The position numbers and the translations under genes were made by a program. Shown here in pieces: positions 35,660 through 47,132 of a stretch of 64,000 bases of DNA (its first letter is position 1; each line of letters begins with the position of its first letter). The DNA comes from Desmodus rotundus (taxonomy: Eukaryota; Chordata; Mammalia; Chiroptera; Phyllostomidae). The stretch is taken from positions 12,964,934-13,028,933 of the forward strand of contig NC_071398.1 of assembly GCF_022682495.2 (NCBI RefSeq). Reading direction: 5' to 3'. The notes below the pieces were generated by a model, which was given only the letters and a program-made list of their open reading frames with translations, did no database searches and was not told the origin of the DNA.

Positions 35660-35873
35660 GCGGTCTTTAAACAACGCGTTCGGCGGCTGGGGAGGGGCCG
35701 CTACGTTTCCGGCGTCCCAGTTCTCTTGCTCCTGTGCTGCTGTCCCCACAAGCAAAGGCCTCAAGGTGACAGGCCCCTGGGCACCAGGTCCACGTACCTC
35801 GCACCTCCGCAGCACACACGGGTGCGAGGGACTGTCCAGGCGGACGAGGCCGCGCCCTTTTCCCGAGAGCGCG
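35660..35873 (+). other. Candidate untranslated first exon (plus)
   Basis: GCG|GTGAGTG at 35871-35880 is a strong donor; the putative exon would end at 35873. It lies downstream of the GC-box cluster (35510-35580). The start is a guess. No reading frame here is convincing, so a 5' UTR or lncRNA exon is the simplest reading. Confidence 0.35.
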
Positions 35874-36010
35874 GTGAGTGGGGAGCGGCGCCTGCCCCTT
35901 CTACCCCCGCAGGTTGGTCCCTGACCTGACCCCTCCCGAGCTGCCCCGAGCTGCCCCTCTACCTCTTTGGCATTATCTTTTCATCTGCCGTGCCCGTCTA
36001 CTCCAAGCTC

Positions 36011-36495
36011 TAAACCTCAAGCTGTCCTGGGCCACCGCCAAAAGTCTCCACGCCCACTCTGACGGAGCCTAGCGGTGGGACTGGGGAGCTGTGACCGCCA
36101 TCTCCCCTTCGAAATGAAGTGACACCGGAGGGAGGGCCCCACGTTCTCCCAGAGATATGTGGATTTTTGCCCTTGTTTGGCTACTAACTGTTGTGTGGAT
36201 TTTCTCATCCTTTCCACGTGGGCGTAAAGGGAACGTGCAGCCGTGGTCAATCTAGTTGCACATGCGCACAGGTGTGCGGGATCTGTGAAGGTTAGGACTT
36301 TGCTCACAGCCCGTAAGGAAGTTTCGGGAATTCCGTTCCGGAAGCTGGTTCCAGGATGAGCCTGTGTAATCTGACACTGGCTGCAATTTGTTCTTTATTA
36401 TATGGTTATCTTTTCAGAGTTCATCCAATGACAGCAGTTGTTTTTGTTGGTTGGGTTTTCGTTTTGTTTTGTTTTGATTGCTGGGTAGGTTTCCA
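36011..36495. other. Island shore, unassigned
   Basis: Falling G+C. An NRF1-like word (cacatgcgcac) lies near 36258-36268; T/G-rich near 36436-36478. No gene recognised. Confidence 0.4.
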
Positions 36496-36499
36496 TTGA

Positions 36500-37262
36500 C
36501 ATTGCACGTGGGAATCAGATGGACCCCAGTGAACAGCAGTAGTCAGCGTTCCTTTGCACAGCCCAGCAATTCGGAGCCTAGGGTTCTACTCAAGAAAACT
36601 GAAAACGTGTATCCACGCCAAGACAGGTACCTACCGTATTTTTCGGACCATAAGACACACCTAGGTTTTAGAGGAAAGTAGGGAAAAAATTTTTGAAGCA
36701 AAAAATGTGGCAAAGTATTTAAGAACATAAATAACATAATATTTCACCAATGTAAATGCAAGCTACATTCGGACTCTAAGACGCACCCCCATTTTCCTCC
36801 CAAATTGAGAGGTGGAGTGTGTCTTGTAGTCTGAAAAATACGGTAAATGTTCATAGCATCATTATTTATAATAGCCAAAATCTGGAAACAAGCCAAATGT
36901 CTATCAACCAGTGAATGGAGAAACAGAATGTGGTACATCCATGTAATGGAATAGTATTCAGCATTAAAAAGGAAGATGCTTATGTGTGGTAATAATGAAT
37001 GAACCTTAAAATAATATGTTAAAACACCAGGTGCAAAACCACATGTTGCATGATTCCACTTATTTAAAATGTCCAGAAAAGGCAAGATTATAGAGACATA
37101 AAGCAGATCACTGGTTGTCCTGGCTATGGGTATGAACAGGAATTGATTACAAAGAGGCATGTAGGAACTTTGTTGGGTGATGAAAATGTTCTAAAATATT
37201 TTAAAAGGGTGACAGTTGACAAATCTATACATGTACTAAAATTTATGAAATAGCAAAAAAAA
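36500..37262 (+). repeat. Old L1 (L1MB/MC-type) 3' end, interrupted
   Basis: The familiar L1 ORF2-end/3'UTR sequence reads through in order: 'cacagcccagcaattcgg', then 'aaatgttcatagcatcatta', 'ttataatagccaaaatctgg', 'aatggaatagtattcagc', and 'gggtgatgaaaatgttct', ending in an A-rich tail near 37262. The 210-bp miniature element at 36634-36843 interrupts it. Truncated at the 5' end, non-coding. Confidence 0.8.
36634..36843. mobile_element. MITE with CCGTATTTTTC terminal inverted repeats
   Basis: Terminal inverted repeats of about 28 bp: left ccgtatttttcggaccataa, right ending gtctgaaaaatacgg. TA is duplicated at 36632-36633 and 36844-36845. A third, direct copy of the sub-terminal sequence (ttcggactctaagacgcacc) lies inside at 36768-36787. 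No transposase. It sits cleanly inside an L1, so it is younger than that L1. Confidence 0.85.
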
Positions 37263-38285
37263 AAAGGCAGAAAGAATATCCTTTTACACCTTTATTCCCA
37301 GGTTATCTGTGACCTATAGCTGAGCCACAGGGGGAAAACTTCTTGCAAGGCAGTTTTAGAGGGAGAAAAATATTAAAAAAAAAAAAAAGAGTTCTAGTTC
37401 TTTTGGAAAGATAACTCTACTTCTATTCAGCAAGTTCTATCTTGATGACTGTTTTGGAGAGTCTCGCAAGTGTTAAAGCAAGTTAATTTCCCCCTTTCAG
37501 TCTTCTAACTGATTAATTCCTGGGAACTAGACTTAGGTGTTCCAGTTCGTGACATTTCAAACACACCTACACATCGACACAGTACAAAGTGCACATGTCA
37601 GAGGGGATTTTTTTATGACTATGTTAGGATCTGTCTTAGAAATCCATATCAAGCACTTGGGTGGAGTATTGTGTGATTATAGTTTAGATTAAAAAAGGAA
37701 AAGAGGAGAAAAAAAAAAGAACCCACTGACAGCTTCAATTAAAAGATTCAGTTCATCCAGGCAGCCAAAAGTTTGGGTGTTTCTCTTAACTTGCCTCACC
37801 TTTCCTTCACCTTCTTCTTCCCAGGAGGAGGAAGCCTGGGCTCAAGGTTGCTCTGGAGTCAGGATTAAACAGTCCCTTCTGCTTCCTGCTGGTTCCAACG
37901 CAGACAGAGATGAGGCCAAAATGGGCTTTTTCTTGTTGTTGTCCTTGTCGGCACTAAGCTGATAATTTCCTGTTGGTTCCTTCATCAAAGGTATCAGGCT
38001 CTCAACCCTTTGAAGGGCCTGTCCCCAGACCCTGAAGATAGCCAGAGCCTGCTGAGTCAGTTCCTTGTTGCCACTTAGAAGCTCCAGGATCCTTCAGGCC
38101 TTCTTCTGAAAGCGCCCGGCTCTGGGGGCCTCCTTTGGTAGTTGGCGTAAAAAGAGAGGCAGGATCCAAGCCGGGAGATGGTTGTATCACAATGCAGAGA
38201 ACGTTGAGAATGACAGGACGGGGATGTCATTTTTGAACCAGACATTCGAGATAGAGCTTCCCACCGCTGGGTCTGTAGAGAAAAG
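37263..38285. other. Unassigned non-coding stretch
   Basis: A-rich patches near 37250-37265, 37375-37390 and 37706-37720. No gene or clear repeat recognised. Confidence 0.4.
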
Positions 38286-38289
38286 TGGG

Positions 38290-38500
38290 AGGATCACAGG
38301 CCTTTGATCTGTGTCCCATTCCTGGCTCTGCCACTTCGTAGCTGTGTGACTTGGGCAAAGGCTTTATCTCCAGGAAATTCAGTTTCCAGTTCTGGAAAAT
38401 GGGGATTAGTATATGTGCCTGCACTGTTGCAAGGAATAAATGTGCTCACATACCTAAAGCAATACGCCCAGTGCTTCGAGTGGTGGCTCAGTAAGTGAAA
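38290..38500 (-). repeat. MIR SINE relic (antisense)
   Basis: 'cctggctctgccacttcgta', 'gctgtgtgacttgggcaaag', 'tctggaaaatggggattagt': nearly full-length antisense MIR, well preserved. Confidence 0.85.
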
Positions 38501-38679
38501 TTTATTAATTGCTGTCGTTAATTATGAGGTCTGATTATTATCACACCTTGAATGATCTCAGCAAGAAAGGAGTCATGTTACAATTATGAATGATAATAAT
38601 GATGGAGATTAATCTTATCTTAACTGGTGTTAGTAGTAAAACCTATGGTCAGGAGTATTATAGCAGTTCAAAGTGTAAG

Positions 38680-38790
38680 GCCTGTTCAAGGTCAAATGGG
38701 GGCCTATAGAGTCACCTTGGATAACTTGATTTCTTTCTCTGAGCTTCAGGTGTCCTCGCTGTAAGTGAAAGTTTACCTAAGATAAGTTCT
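38680..38790 (-). repeat. MIR SINE relic (antisense)
   Basis: 'gtcaccttggataacttgat' followed by 'ctctgagcttcaggtgtcc' fits antisense MIR; the rest is diverged. Confidence 0.45.
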
Positions 38791-38989
38791 GGGGAGGATC
38801 CTTCCAGAGCCTAAATTCTGGAGTTTTTATGTGCTACTCTTCATTGAAACGAAAGCATCACATAGATGCAATTCTCCTTTCCGCCACTTGGAGCAGTCAG
38901 TCAATCATCTCAAGCCCGGCCCCGACTCCCTGCATCCAGTCTGTGAAATACATGCTTTTCAACTCCATCTGTAGCAGTTCTTTGTCTTG

Positions 38990-39130
38990 CCCTTTCACCT
39001 AGACTGTCAGTTCCCCAAGGACAACAGTGATACCCATCTGGTTTACGTACATCTGGCCCCCCAGTACCTGGTGTGCTAAACACAGAAGGCCAATAAGTAT
39101 ATTTAATTGATAATGTTAAGTAATAAATGT
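38990..39130 (+). repeat. L2 LINE 3' end relic
   Basis: 'agactgtcagttccccaagg', then 'ccccagtacctggtgtgc', then gccaataagtat, matching the L2 ending. Confidence 0.6.
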
Positions 39131-39159
39131 TTTGATTAAGTTAAGGTCAGTATATCAGT

Positions 39160-39420
39160 CAAATATCACCACAATAATATTAGGTTAGGAATGACCCCAG
39201 CACTAAGTGGCTTAAAATAGCAATTATTTACTCTCGTATATCTGTGGGTTGCTGAGGCTGCCTGGTCTAGATGGGGCTGGGCCGGGCCAACTCAGCTCAC
39301 CTTCCTGAATGCCTCATCCTCTTCCTGGGACCACCTTGGGCATATTCTCACGACAGTGTTAACTGCACATGATATCAGGCAGAAATAAACACAGCCTCTC
39401 GAGGTGTAGGTTTAGAACTG
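39160..39420. repeat. Ancient interspersed repeat, family unassigned
   Basis: Contains 'cactaagtggcttaaaatag' and 'atctgtgggttgctgaggc', a word order found in a common mammalian repeat that I cannot name with confidence. A RepeatMasker run would settle it. Confidence 0.4.
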
Positions 39421-39839
39421 GAAGCTTCTTAACTTATTTTGTTGGCCTAAGCACACCAATTGGCCAGATTGAAAGTTAAGGAGTAGAGAAATATAATCGG
39501 GTTTTCTTTTTGCTTGTTTGGTGAAAAATACTTTAGAGTTGCATGGGAAAGGGTGTGAATACAGGGAAGAAGAGTAAAGAATTGCCGCCATTAATGCACT
39601 CTCCACAGGCAGAAAGTTTTCCGTCATGCCTCCGTTCTCTGGGTCGCCTTGGGCTGTCAGGCCCTACGGGTTATGTCCTATAATCATGGATACAATGTTC
39701 TGGAACATTAGAGGAGACAGAGAACCAGCAGGCAGTCTCAGTCTCATACTAGACCAGTATGAGTATGCCCTTCCTTTACTTCGAGGCTCCAGTTGGAAAG
39801 GAGGAAAGCAGGAAGAAATAATGAAGTAATAATGTCAAT

Positions 39840-40020
39840 CACCAGCTTATATATAAAGCTAGGGATTATCAAAACATGCCTTCAAAGTACGTATTATTGT
39901 TTCTGTTTTACAGATGAGAACATTGAGACAACAAGCAAATTGCGTGCACTCTGCAATATAATTCAATTGGTGAGTGTTAGAGCTGGGATTCCAACCTATT
40001 TCACAAGTTGCCCCACTAGC
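39840..40020 (+). repeat. MIR SINE relic
   Basis: 'tattgtttctgttttacaga' with 'tgagaacattgagacaac', then 'agagctgggattccaacc' gives the ordered MIR core and 3' part. Confidence 0.7.
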
Positions 40021-40210
40021 CTGCTTTTCAGTGGAGAAGCTCACACAACACATTCTAATCTTGATATAATGGGGGCTGGGTGGGAGCATGAGAAAGGAAG
40101 AATGCTTTTCTCTGCACCCAAGACAGGGCATCTATCAGATCTCTAGGCACAGTGCCCGGAAAGCAATAGGTACACAATGTATACTTGTGGAAGGGTAAAA
40201 GATGAAAGGG

Positions 40211-40250
40211 TGAAAGGAAGGAAGGAAGGAAGGGAGAGAGGGAGAGAAGG
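40211..40250. repeat. (GGAA)n microsatellite
   Basis: GGAA tetranucleotide repeat grading into GGGAGA. Confidence 0.9.
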
Positions 40251-40439
40251 TCACTGGAAGCAGAGAAGGTAAGAAAGGAAGGACAATATAATAGAGAACA
40301 TATAAGCAATGTTGATCTCCTTGGATAAACCATCCCTTTCTGTGCTGAGCAGAGATCTCTGGATTCTGAGGGTCGTGCATTCCCTGCCCCTCCTGGTGCT
40401 AAGAGCAGTTGGCCCGGGTAGGCCTCCACGCCACACTTA

Positions 40440-40960
40440 CCTTCTTGCTATTGTTCAAACACAAGGGTGCCTCAGCTTCAAAGCCTTTGCATTTGGCTTT
40501 TTCCTCTGCCTGAAGCAGCCTGCCCCTAGTCTTTCTTAAGGCTTGTTCCCTCCTTTTGCTTATCTAACCAGGACTTCCTCCTTCTCCCGTCACTTTCTAT
40601 CCCCTTAGACGTCTACATTCAGGTTCCTAAGACACACACGGGTGGACAAAAGCAGGTTTACAGTTGTGAGTATGCAAAGCAGTTTTTTCTTGTATTATTT
40701 TTATTAATTATTGTGTTACTTATTCATATTATTAACCCCCATTTGCCCACCCCTGAATATCTACTTGAAGTTGTATTGCATATTTTCACTTCCCTATTTT
40801 TACTGGTCATCTTGCTCCACTAGGGTACCAGTTTCAGGAGAGCGAGAGCAAAGTACATCATCTCTTCTGTTCACTGCTGGATCTTGAGCATCTAATACAG
40901 AGCCAGGCATATGGTAAGTACTCAGTAAATATTTGTGTAGTGAATACATGAATAGTAAAT
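40440..40960 (+). repeat. L2 LINE relic interrupted by a mariner element
   Basis: The L2 3' region reads through 'cctttgcatttggctttttc', 'cctctgcctgaagcagcctg', then, after the mariner-like insert (40637-40755), 'gttcactgctggatcttgag' and 'agagccaggcatatggtaag', ending tactcagtaaatatttg. Confidence 0.75.
40637..40755. mobile_element. Mariner-like miniature element (119 bp)
   Basis: Left end cacgggtggacaaaagcagg and right end inverted (tttgcccacccctg): same family as 30858-30987, more diverged. Inserted into an older L2. Confidence 0.8.
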
Positions 40961-42095
40961 GCACAAAAAATGCGAACTGAATGAATGAATCCTAAAACCA
41001 AAAGCAGATGGATCATCTGCTTGAATCCAAACATGGTACAGTGTCCCTTGTTTACAAAGTGAATTTAATGATGCCACTTATTCACATCAAAAAATGATTG
41101 TTCACCTTCCAAATATTTCATTTGAAAGCTAGTTAAAATAGACATCTTCTATCATCCTTTTAAAAATACAATCCAATTTACAAAATTGTGGTATGCAAAC
41201 AACTTTTCTAGAACATACCCATTTCCTAAAATGAATTACAGGTATGCCTAATGACTGCTGTGCTTCTGATTTCTGATTCTAGTTTGTTTGTTGTCTGGAC
41301 TGAGGGGTCCACTTATTAAAACGCTTCACAGAAGGCTATTTCAATATTCGTATGTGCATATATTTACATTCTTTTTTAAACTTGTGAATAGACACATTTA
41401 AATGTGTTTGCACTCCCGGAGAACCATTGGGGATGTTGTTTAAGATGGGTAGTGGCTTGCTTTGCAAATAGTCTGCGATTGGAACCACAGGACTAAAGAG
41501 AGCTCTGAGTTCCAGGTTTCATAAACGTTGAAACGTTGACTCTTAGTGCTGAGAGTGGGAAGGTGGAAGTCATCCTTACCCGAAGAAGGAAGGTTTTTAA
41601 AAAAATCTCCCTTTGGTGTCCTCAGCTTTAGATAGATGAGTTTACACAGCTGTGAGTAATTCAGTGGTTTGTCTCCTTGTTGTGTGTTTCTGCTCCCTGT
41701 TCGGTTGCCTTCTCAGTGGCTAAGAACTAACAGTGATGTTTCCCCAGAGCACAGGTCGGGCAAAACGGAATGCCATACTGTGCACAGGTAGCTCAAGAGC
41801 TTTGGTCTGGGAAACAATATTCCAGAACAGGCTCTCTATTCTGATGGACAGATTGACCTTAGTTCTGGTCCTAAGCCATGATTGGTTCCTCCTTGCACAG
41901 AGAATTGTTCTGGGCATGGATAGAATTAAAGAATAACACTTTTAATGTTTTCATGGAATGACTGTTAAGTGCTTTAATTCTAAACCTTACAACTCTCCTA
42001 CAGAGCAAATATTCTTATGCCCACTTTATAGGTTGAAGTTGGGACAGCTCAGAGCATTGAACAGCTTACTACTAATTAAATTATTAAATGTGATT
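40961..42095. other. Unassigned non-coding stretch
   Basis: Mostly AT-rich. A possible MIR fragment (atgcccactttataggttg) lies near 41995-42080. No gene recognised. Confidence 0.4.
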
Positions 42096-42099
42096 TAAT

Positions 42100-42610
42100 T
42101 GCTCAGAGTCTACAAGGGACTGTAACTGGGAGGCTAATTTATATGGGAGAGGTGGTAATAAGAGGTAAGTGGAAGCCCCATTAAAGGTATGCTTTTTAAG
42201 CTGAGATTTAAAATATGCAAAAGAGTTAGCTAGGATAGGTGTAGGGAGAGAACGCTCCATAGAAGGAACAGAGTCTGTAAGGGCATTGAGGCAGGATGGG
42301 GTTTGGAGTATTTGAGAACCCAACAAAGATCCAGAAGGCGGATGCTCATTGAGTTCCCGGAGGTACAGAGACAAGTAATCTGGGGCTTTGTGTCGCAGGA
42401 CAAGAAAGCAATCCTGAATGGCACCTCAAATGCAGGAGGCAGTGGTGGACTTCTTGTTTTTCAAAGGAGTGGTGTGATTGCGTTTGTTGACAAAACGCAT
42501 TATGGCCCTGAGCTAAGGAGAGCAGGATGGATGCCTGAAGACCGGGAGACGGGCTGCTGCCATGGACTAAGGCAGTGGCAGCAAGCAGCAGGGGCATGTT
42601 CCAGGTGTGT
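42100..42610 (-). repeat. L2 LINE internal region (antisense)
   Basis: The plus strand shows words of antisense L2 ORF2 (gagttagctaggatagg, aagggcattgaggcagg, 'aaaggagtggtgtgattg'), the same layout as the longer relic at 59225-60530. No open reading frame survives. Confidence 0.5.
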
Positions 42611-42899
42611 TTTGGAAACATAAGCAGGATTTTATGTTAAATTGGTGATGGCAGGTGAGAGGGAGAAAGATGTCAAGGATCATTCTCAATGTCAAGAACT
42701 CCAGCAACGGGGTGGATGTGGGTGCTTATTATTAACCAGGACAAGGCTGGGAAATGACCAGGTATGGGAGCTAAAGTTCCTAACCTGCAGTTTTATTTTG
42801 AGCCATTTTCACAGGCTACTTTGCTTTCCTGTGTTCACAAATATCCCCGTGGGTCTGGAAGGCGGTTTTGTCTCATGTCTAATTAATTAAAAATAGAAA

Positions 42900-43000
42900 T
42901 CACTTCACTCTGAGCAAGAGGTCTGGGTTCCGGATTCTGACTTAGGACAAATACTCACTTGCCCCTGAGCCACTTCTTCTTCTCTAAAATGAGGAGTTCT
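42900..43000 (-). repeat. MIR fragment (antisense)
   Basis: 'ggattctgacttaggacaaa' and 'cttcttctctaaaatgag' are consistent with antisense MIR. Short. Confidence 0.4.
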
Positions 43001-43384
43001 ATGTTCCCGGTTCCCTCTAAAAGCCCTGACTGTGGATTTCCATCACTGCAGACACGCTTTTCCAAAACCACGTCACTTATGTTGATCCTGTGTCAGTTGG
43101 GGTCCTGTCCTGAGACACAGGTGAAATAGGACATGGGGCAGTGGTGATGGTCACTGCAGAGTTCAGGGCAAAGGTCAGCCAGGTCCCCTAGGTCTGCCGT
43201 TCAGGACCATTTGTCAACAATTTGTTGCTGTACATGGCATGCTAGGATTTTCTCCTGTTCTCATTCCTACCTACCACGTCCACACCATTGGTCATCCCCA
43301 TTTTCTCCTCGGCTCCTGTCAGGGGAGGGAGCAGAACTCCATGACACAGGGAATGGGCTTGGAAATGGAGCTGCTCAAGGTGCA

Positions 43385-43555
43385 ATTCTGGTTGTGGCCC
43401 TCATTTGCTGTGGGCAAACCCTTTAGTTCTGTGAGCCTCAGTTTCCACATCTGTAAAATGGTAACAGCGTTTGTGCTACTTGAGAGAATTATTGTAAGTT
43501 AGAAAGGTGGCAATTCACAGTGCCCAGAATATAATAAATAATCAGTAAATGTTTT
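43385..43555 (-). repeat. MIR SINE relic (antisense)
   Basis: 'tgtgagcctcagtttccaca' then 'tctgtaaaatggtaacagcg' and an 'aataatcagtaaatg' tail. Well preserved. Confidence 0.8.
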
Positions 43556-43639
43556 TGTTCCTCTGCTCGTCTCTCTCCTCCCCACCACTCTTCATTATCA
43601 TTTCAGAACTAAGGGATCAAACTTCTTCAAAATATTCCC

Positions 43640-43830
43640 CTGACCTTTCCCTTCCCACAGAGAGTCTTGTTCATAATTTCATCTCATCACAGTGTACGTC
43701 ATTCCATGTGCTTCTCTGTCTCACCTCTGTGACTCTGCAAGAGATATCTAGAGACCAATAATTATTGATACCTCATCACTGTATCTCAAGTGTACAGGCA
43801 TACAATAGGTGTTTAATAAATATGTGCCAC
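43640..43830 (+). repeat. L2 LINE 3' end relic
   Basis: Ends 'ggcatacaataggtgtttaa' then taaatatgtg, the L2 terminus; upstream pyrimidine-rich sequence is compatible. Confidence 0.6.
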
Positions 43831-44920
43831 CCTTTATTGCCAATGAGGAGGTTGGGAGAAGGAATTCTGAAAGAGGTAATCAGGGCAGAAGAGAAGGAAA
43901 AGAAATCTCGTGTGCTATGTCAGATCCTGAAGAAAGATTTTGGTATAGAATCTGAAGGAAAAATGGAGTAAAATCAGAATCCATTAGGTAGCCCAAACTG
44001 CATTAACAGCTCTCTGCTATGTGACATATAGTCATCATTTAGTCTTTAGCACAAGCGATTCTTGATTGACTAAGAAATGTTTATCAAAAGAGGCAAAATT
44101 TACCACGTGTTTACAGTCTGAAGTGCTCTCTTCCTACAGCTTTGCTTACATCAATGGAAGAGGGAAAATGCAGCCAGACAGTCTTAATTTCTTTAAGTCA
44201 GATGAAGCAGAGAAGCAAACATAGGAGGATGTTCTACAAAATAATCAATCATCTGATAAAACTGTTTTGGATGGGGCAGATGGATAAAATAAAGTAAGAC
44301 CATTTTTTTTTTCAGCCAAAAGTTGGTATATTTACAAAAGATTCTGGTAGAAAAAGTAGAGAGCTTTAGCCAGGCCATCACTTAAATGGAGGTAGGGTTT
44401 CAAAGGCAGCCAAAAATAGCAGCCAGTCCTTTCCATCCCCTTTCTCCTAACCCTATTTCTCACCCGCATGCCTAGCAGCCAGTAATTGCTTTTCCATGAT
44501 AAACATCTTTTACTTTCTTTTTGTTAACAACGTGCCTTCCAGAATACTTATATGTTTTGTTTGGCCAACGTCTGCCTTAAATATCCCGTTACTTATGGAA
44601 ATCAGCAGCAGGAGCTGCAGCAGCGTCCTAACCAGTAACTGGAAGGGAGCTGCCTTGCCTGCATCTCTGCTCAGTATGGTTACATCCATTTGGCTGTGAA
44701 GACACAACAGTGCTGGGGGATAAGCTGTGTGCCCGGGCTCCTTCTGCTCAGGCCTCAGGGAGCTTGGGTGTCTACACGCATGCCTGGTATTGCTCAGATG
44801 CACACTGACAGGCGTTCAGTGTGATGGGATGATGACTTCCTGTACACTGTACATTTAACATCTTATAATGCATCTGTATCCTGAAGCCAAATCCATGGGA
44901 GCCTATCAAACTCCGTCCGC
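43831..44920. other. Unassigned non-coding stretch
   Basis: No gene or clear repeat recognised; a T-run lies near 44304-44313. Confidence 0.4.
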
Positions 44921-44924
44921 CTCC

Positions 44925-45290
44925 AAATGCCCTTAGCCTCATTATCTTTGCATACACTTTTCCCTGCTAAGAATAAGCTCTCCCCTTCATGCTCTGGCTA
45001 ATTCCAATTTATTCTTTGAAAATTCTACGCTCAGATGTCCTATCCTCCGGAAATATTTTCCCGATATATCCTTGCCCTCCTGACTCTCTGCAGCCCGTAT
45101 GAACTTAACCTCCTTCCTTTGCATTATGTGCACCTCGCCATGCGCCTGATTCTAATATGGTACCTGACCTGTTATTTAAAAGCTTTTTTTTTTCTTCCAG
45201 GGCACTTATTGCTTTAAGGGTAAGGGCCATATTTTATACATTATGTGTATCCCCAGAACCTATCACACGGCCCTTGGTACAGCAAATGGG
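44925..45290 (+). repeat. L2 LINE 3' region
   Basis: 'ccccttcatgctctggctaa' ... 'cgctcagatgtcctatcctcc', then 'tattgctttaagggtaaggg', 'tgtgtatccccagaacctat'. A long ordered L2 match with small gaps, including a T-run at 45184-45193. Confidence 0.7.
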
Positions 45291-45309
45291 CTGTACCAAT
45301 GCGTGTGAG

Positions 45310-45440
45310 GGGAACATAATAATAACCAGCATTCATTTAATGCTCGCATGGGTCGGGCACCATCCTAAGACTTCGTGTGTAGATTCGTTTAATTCTCATA
45401 ATATACACGAGAGATTGAAGCTGTTCACAAGGATCTTTTC
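45310..45440 (+). repeat. MIR SINE relic
   Basis: 'aataaccagcattcatttaa' and 'gggcaccatcctaagac' fit the MIR 5' half. Confidence 0.6.
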
Positions 45441-45517
45441 TAGCAGGAGAGAGGGAGGGGAGGTGGGAGGGAGAAGGGGAAGTGTGTGCACAAATGTATG
45501 TACCGGTTACCTGTGCA

Positions 45518-45544
45518 AACACACACACACACACACACACACAC
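45518..45544. repeat. (AC)n microsatellite
   Basis: About 13 AC units. Confidence 0.95.
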
Positions 45545-45664
45545 CATAGATCTGGATGTTTTACTTAATGATAGATACACTTGAGAAGTTCCAACACAAA
45601 GAGACTGGGAACTTGTTTAGCTGCGTTGACACGCCCAGTGCAGGTCATAGGTGGCTCTCTGCCC

Positions 45665-45724
45665 TGTGTTCTTTCTTTTTTGATTTTTTTAATTATTTTT
45701 ATTTTTATTTATTTATTTATTTTT
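45665..45724. repeat. T/A low-complexity patch, (TTTA)n
   Basis: T-rich run grading into TTTA repeats; it could be an orphan SINE/LINE tail on the minus strand. Confidence 0.85.
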
Positions 45725-46309
45725 GCTCTGTGTTCTGCCACGGACTGTGCCAGAGTTTTCCGTCCTGGGCCTTCAGGACATGGAAGGGCTTGGAGTGGGA
45801 GCCACCTAGAGAAGTGATTTGAGGGTGCATAGTTTTGAGAATGCTCTGGGCGGCAGGGGTAGGTCATGGTCACTTTCTTCAAATATCTGAAGGGCTGTCC
45901 CGAAGAAGGGTGATTCGATTCATTTTGCTTGGCCCCAGTGGGCACAGGACTAGGACTAATGGGTGGAATCAAGGGAGGGGAGAGAGTGCTGCTAGGTCAG
46001 TAGGCTATCTGGCCAGAAAGGTCTCTGCCGTTTCCCCTGTGCTCCGCACAATGAACAGTTTGGGGTCACTTCCGGCGTAGGAATTCAGACTGTATGTCCA
46101 TCACACAGGTTTTGTCCAGTTTCACAGGGGACTTCTGCTGTGGGTAGGACAGTGTATTACAGGACCACCATGATCTCCTCGAAGTAGAAATTGTAATGGA
46201 AATTGTAACCAGTCTGGTTGGAATAGCACATGTGTTGGACAGCTAATGTTCTTTCTACTAATGTTAAAGCTACTATCACTCCTACCACTACAGAAACAAC
46301 TATCATTAA

Positions 46310-46520
46310 TAGTCATGTAATAGGTACCATTTGCAGGGGAGCTACTGTCTAAAAGATACTATTCCCTCTGGTAGGCATTTTGCCTTTTGCATACATTATG
46401 TTATTTAACCTGCACTGGCAATCCTGAGTGGTTGATGTTATCCACTCTGTTTCCCCGTTTTAGGGAACTGAGACTCTCGTAGGTGAAGTAATCTGCTCAT
46501 TGTCATCCAGATAGTAACTC
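46310..46520 (+). repeat. MIR SINE relic
   Basis: 'gcatacattatgttatttaa', 'cctgcactggcaatcctgag', 'ttccccgttttagggaactg' and 'agtaatctgctcattgtc' follow the MIR order. Confidence 0.7.
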
Positions 46521-46820
46521 AAGCCTGTCTGTGCCTGATTACAAATCAGTTCTCTCTGTTTTACAGAGACGGTGGGGGACAAGAAAAGAGGAAAGAAAGA
46601 GAGGAGAGGAAATCGAAGGAGAAGCATAACATAACACAAGCGTATACATTGCTTGTTGTATAGAGTGAAATTATCAATGACACAGTCATTTGGTTCATTC
46701 TTTCTCTGATTAATCCATTTAATTCTGTGGTTACCGCACCCTTCACGGGAAGACCACCTCACAGTTAGACCACCTCATGGTTGCATGGGAACAGATCAGT
46801 GTATGTGTATGGTTCATGTA

Positions 46821-47132
46821 CCGTATTTCACTGTGTATAATGCTCACCCACATTTTGGGCCCAAACTTTTTGGGAAAAAATCTTTTGTTTTAATTTTTTA
46901 ATTCAATTTTTTATTTATATATAAAACTGAGTATCATATTCCAGGGCATTATTTTGCATACGGATATTGTTCTTGCTTTCTAGAGTTACACTTTTAACAC
47001 ATAAGCATAAATAAAAGAATTAAAAACATTTGTATCGGTATGGAATTAGTACTACCCATGTGTAATGTGCATGCTTATTTTTCCCTCAAAAATTTGGGCA
47101 AAAACTTGTGCATTATACACAGCAAAATACAG
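46821..47132. mobile_element. MITE with CCGTATTTCACTGTGTATAATG ends
   Basis: The left end (ccgtatttcactgtgtataa) is matched by the inverted right end (cattatacacagcaaaatac then ag). The left flank is TA; the right flank has changed to AA. A related direct word (catgtgtaatgtgcatg) lies inside near the right end, so its layout resembles the MITE at 36634-36843. No transposase. Confidence 0.75.

Larger units (their letters stand above)
32760..36010. promoter_or_regulatory. Large CpG island, probable promoter
   Basis: About 3.2 kb of very high G+C with abundant CpG, in contrast to the AT-leaning flanks; densest at about 35400-35720. Several GC boxes (ggggcgggg near 35510; ccccgccc between 35535 and 35580). 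No TATA box is evident. Long open frames on both strands (up to 276 codons) are low-complexity P/A/G/R-rich translations without domains and are treated as composition artefacts. Such islands usually mark promoters of broadly expressed or developmental genes. The gene is not recognised. Confidence 0.8.

Noticed and set aside
35252..35929. 225-codon plus-strand open frame
   Set aside because: Runs through the GC-box cluster and past the strong donor at 35874; R/G/P-rich without domains.
45518..45544. Z-DNA element of interest
   Set aside because: Ordinary AC microsatellite, common in mammals.
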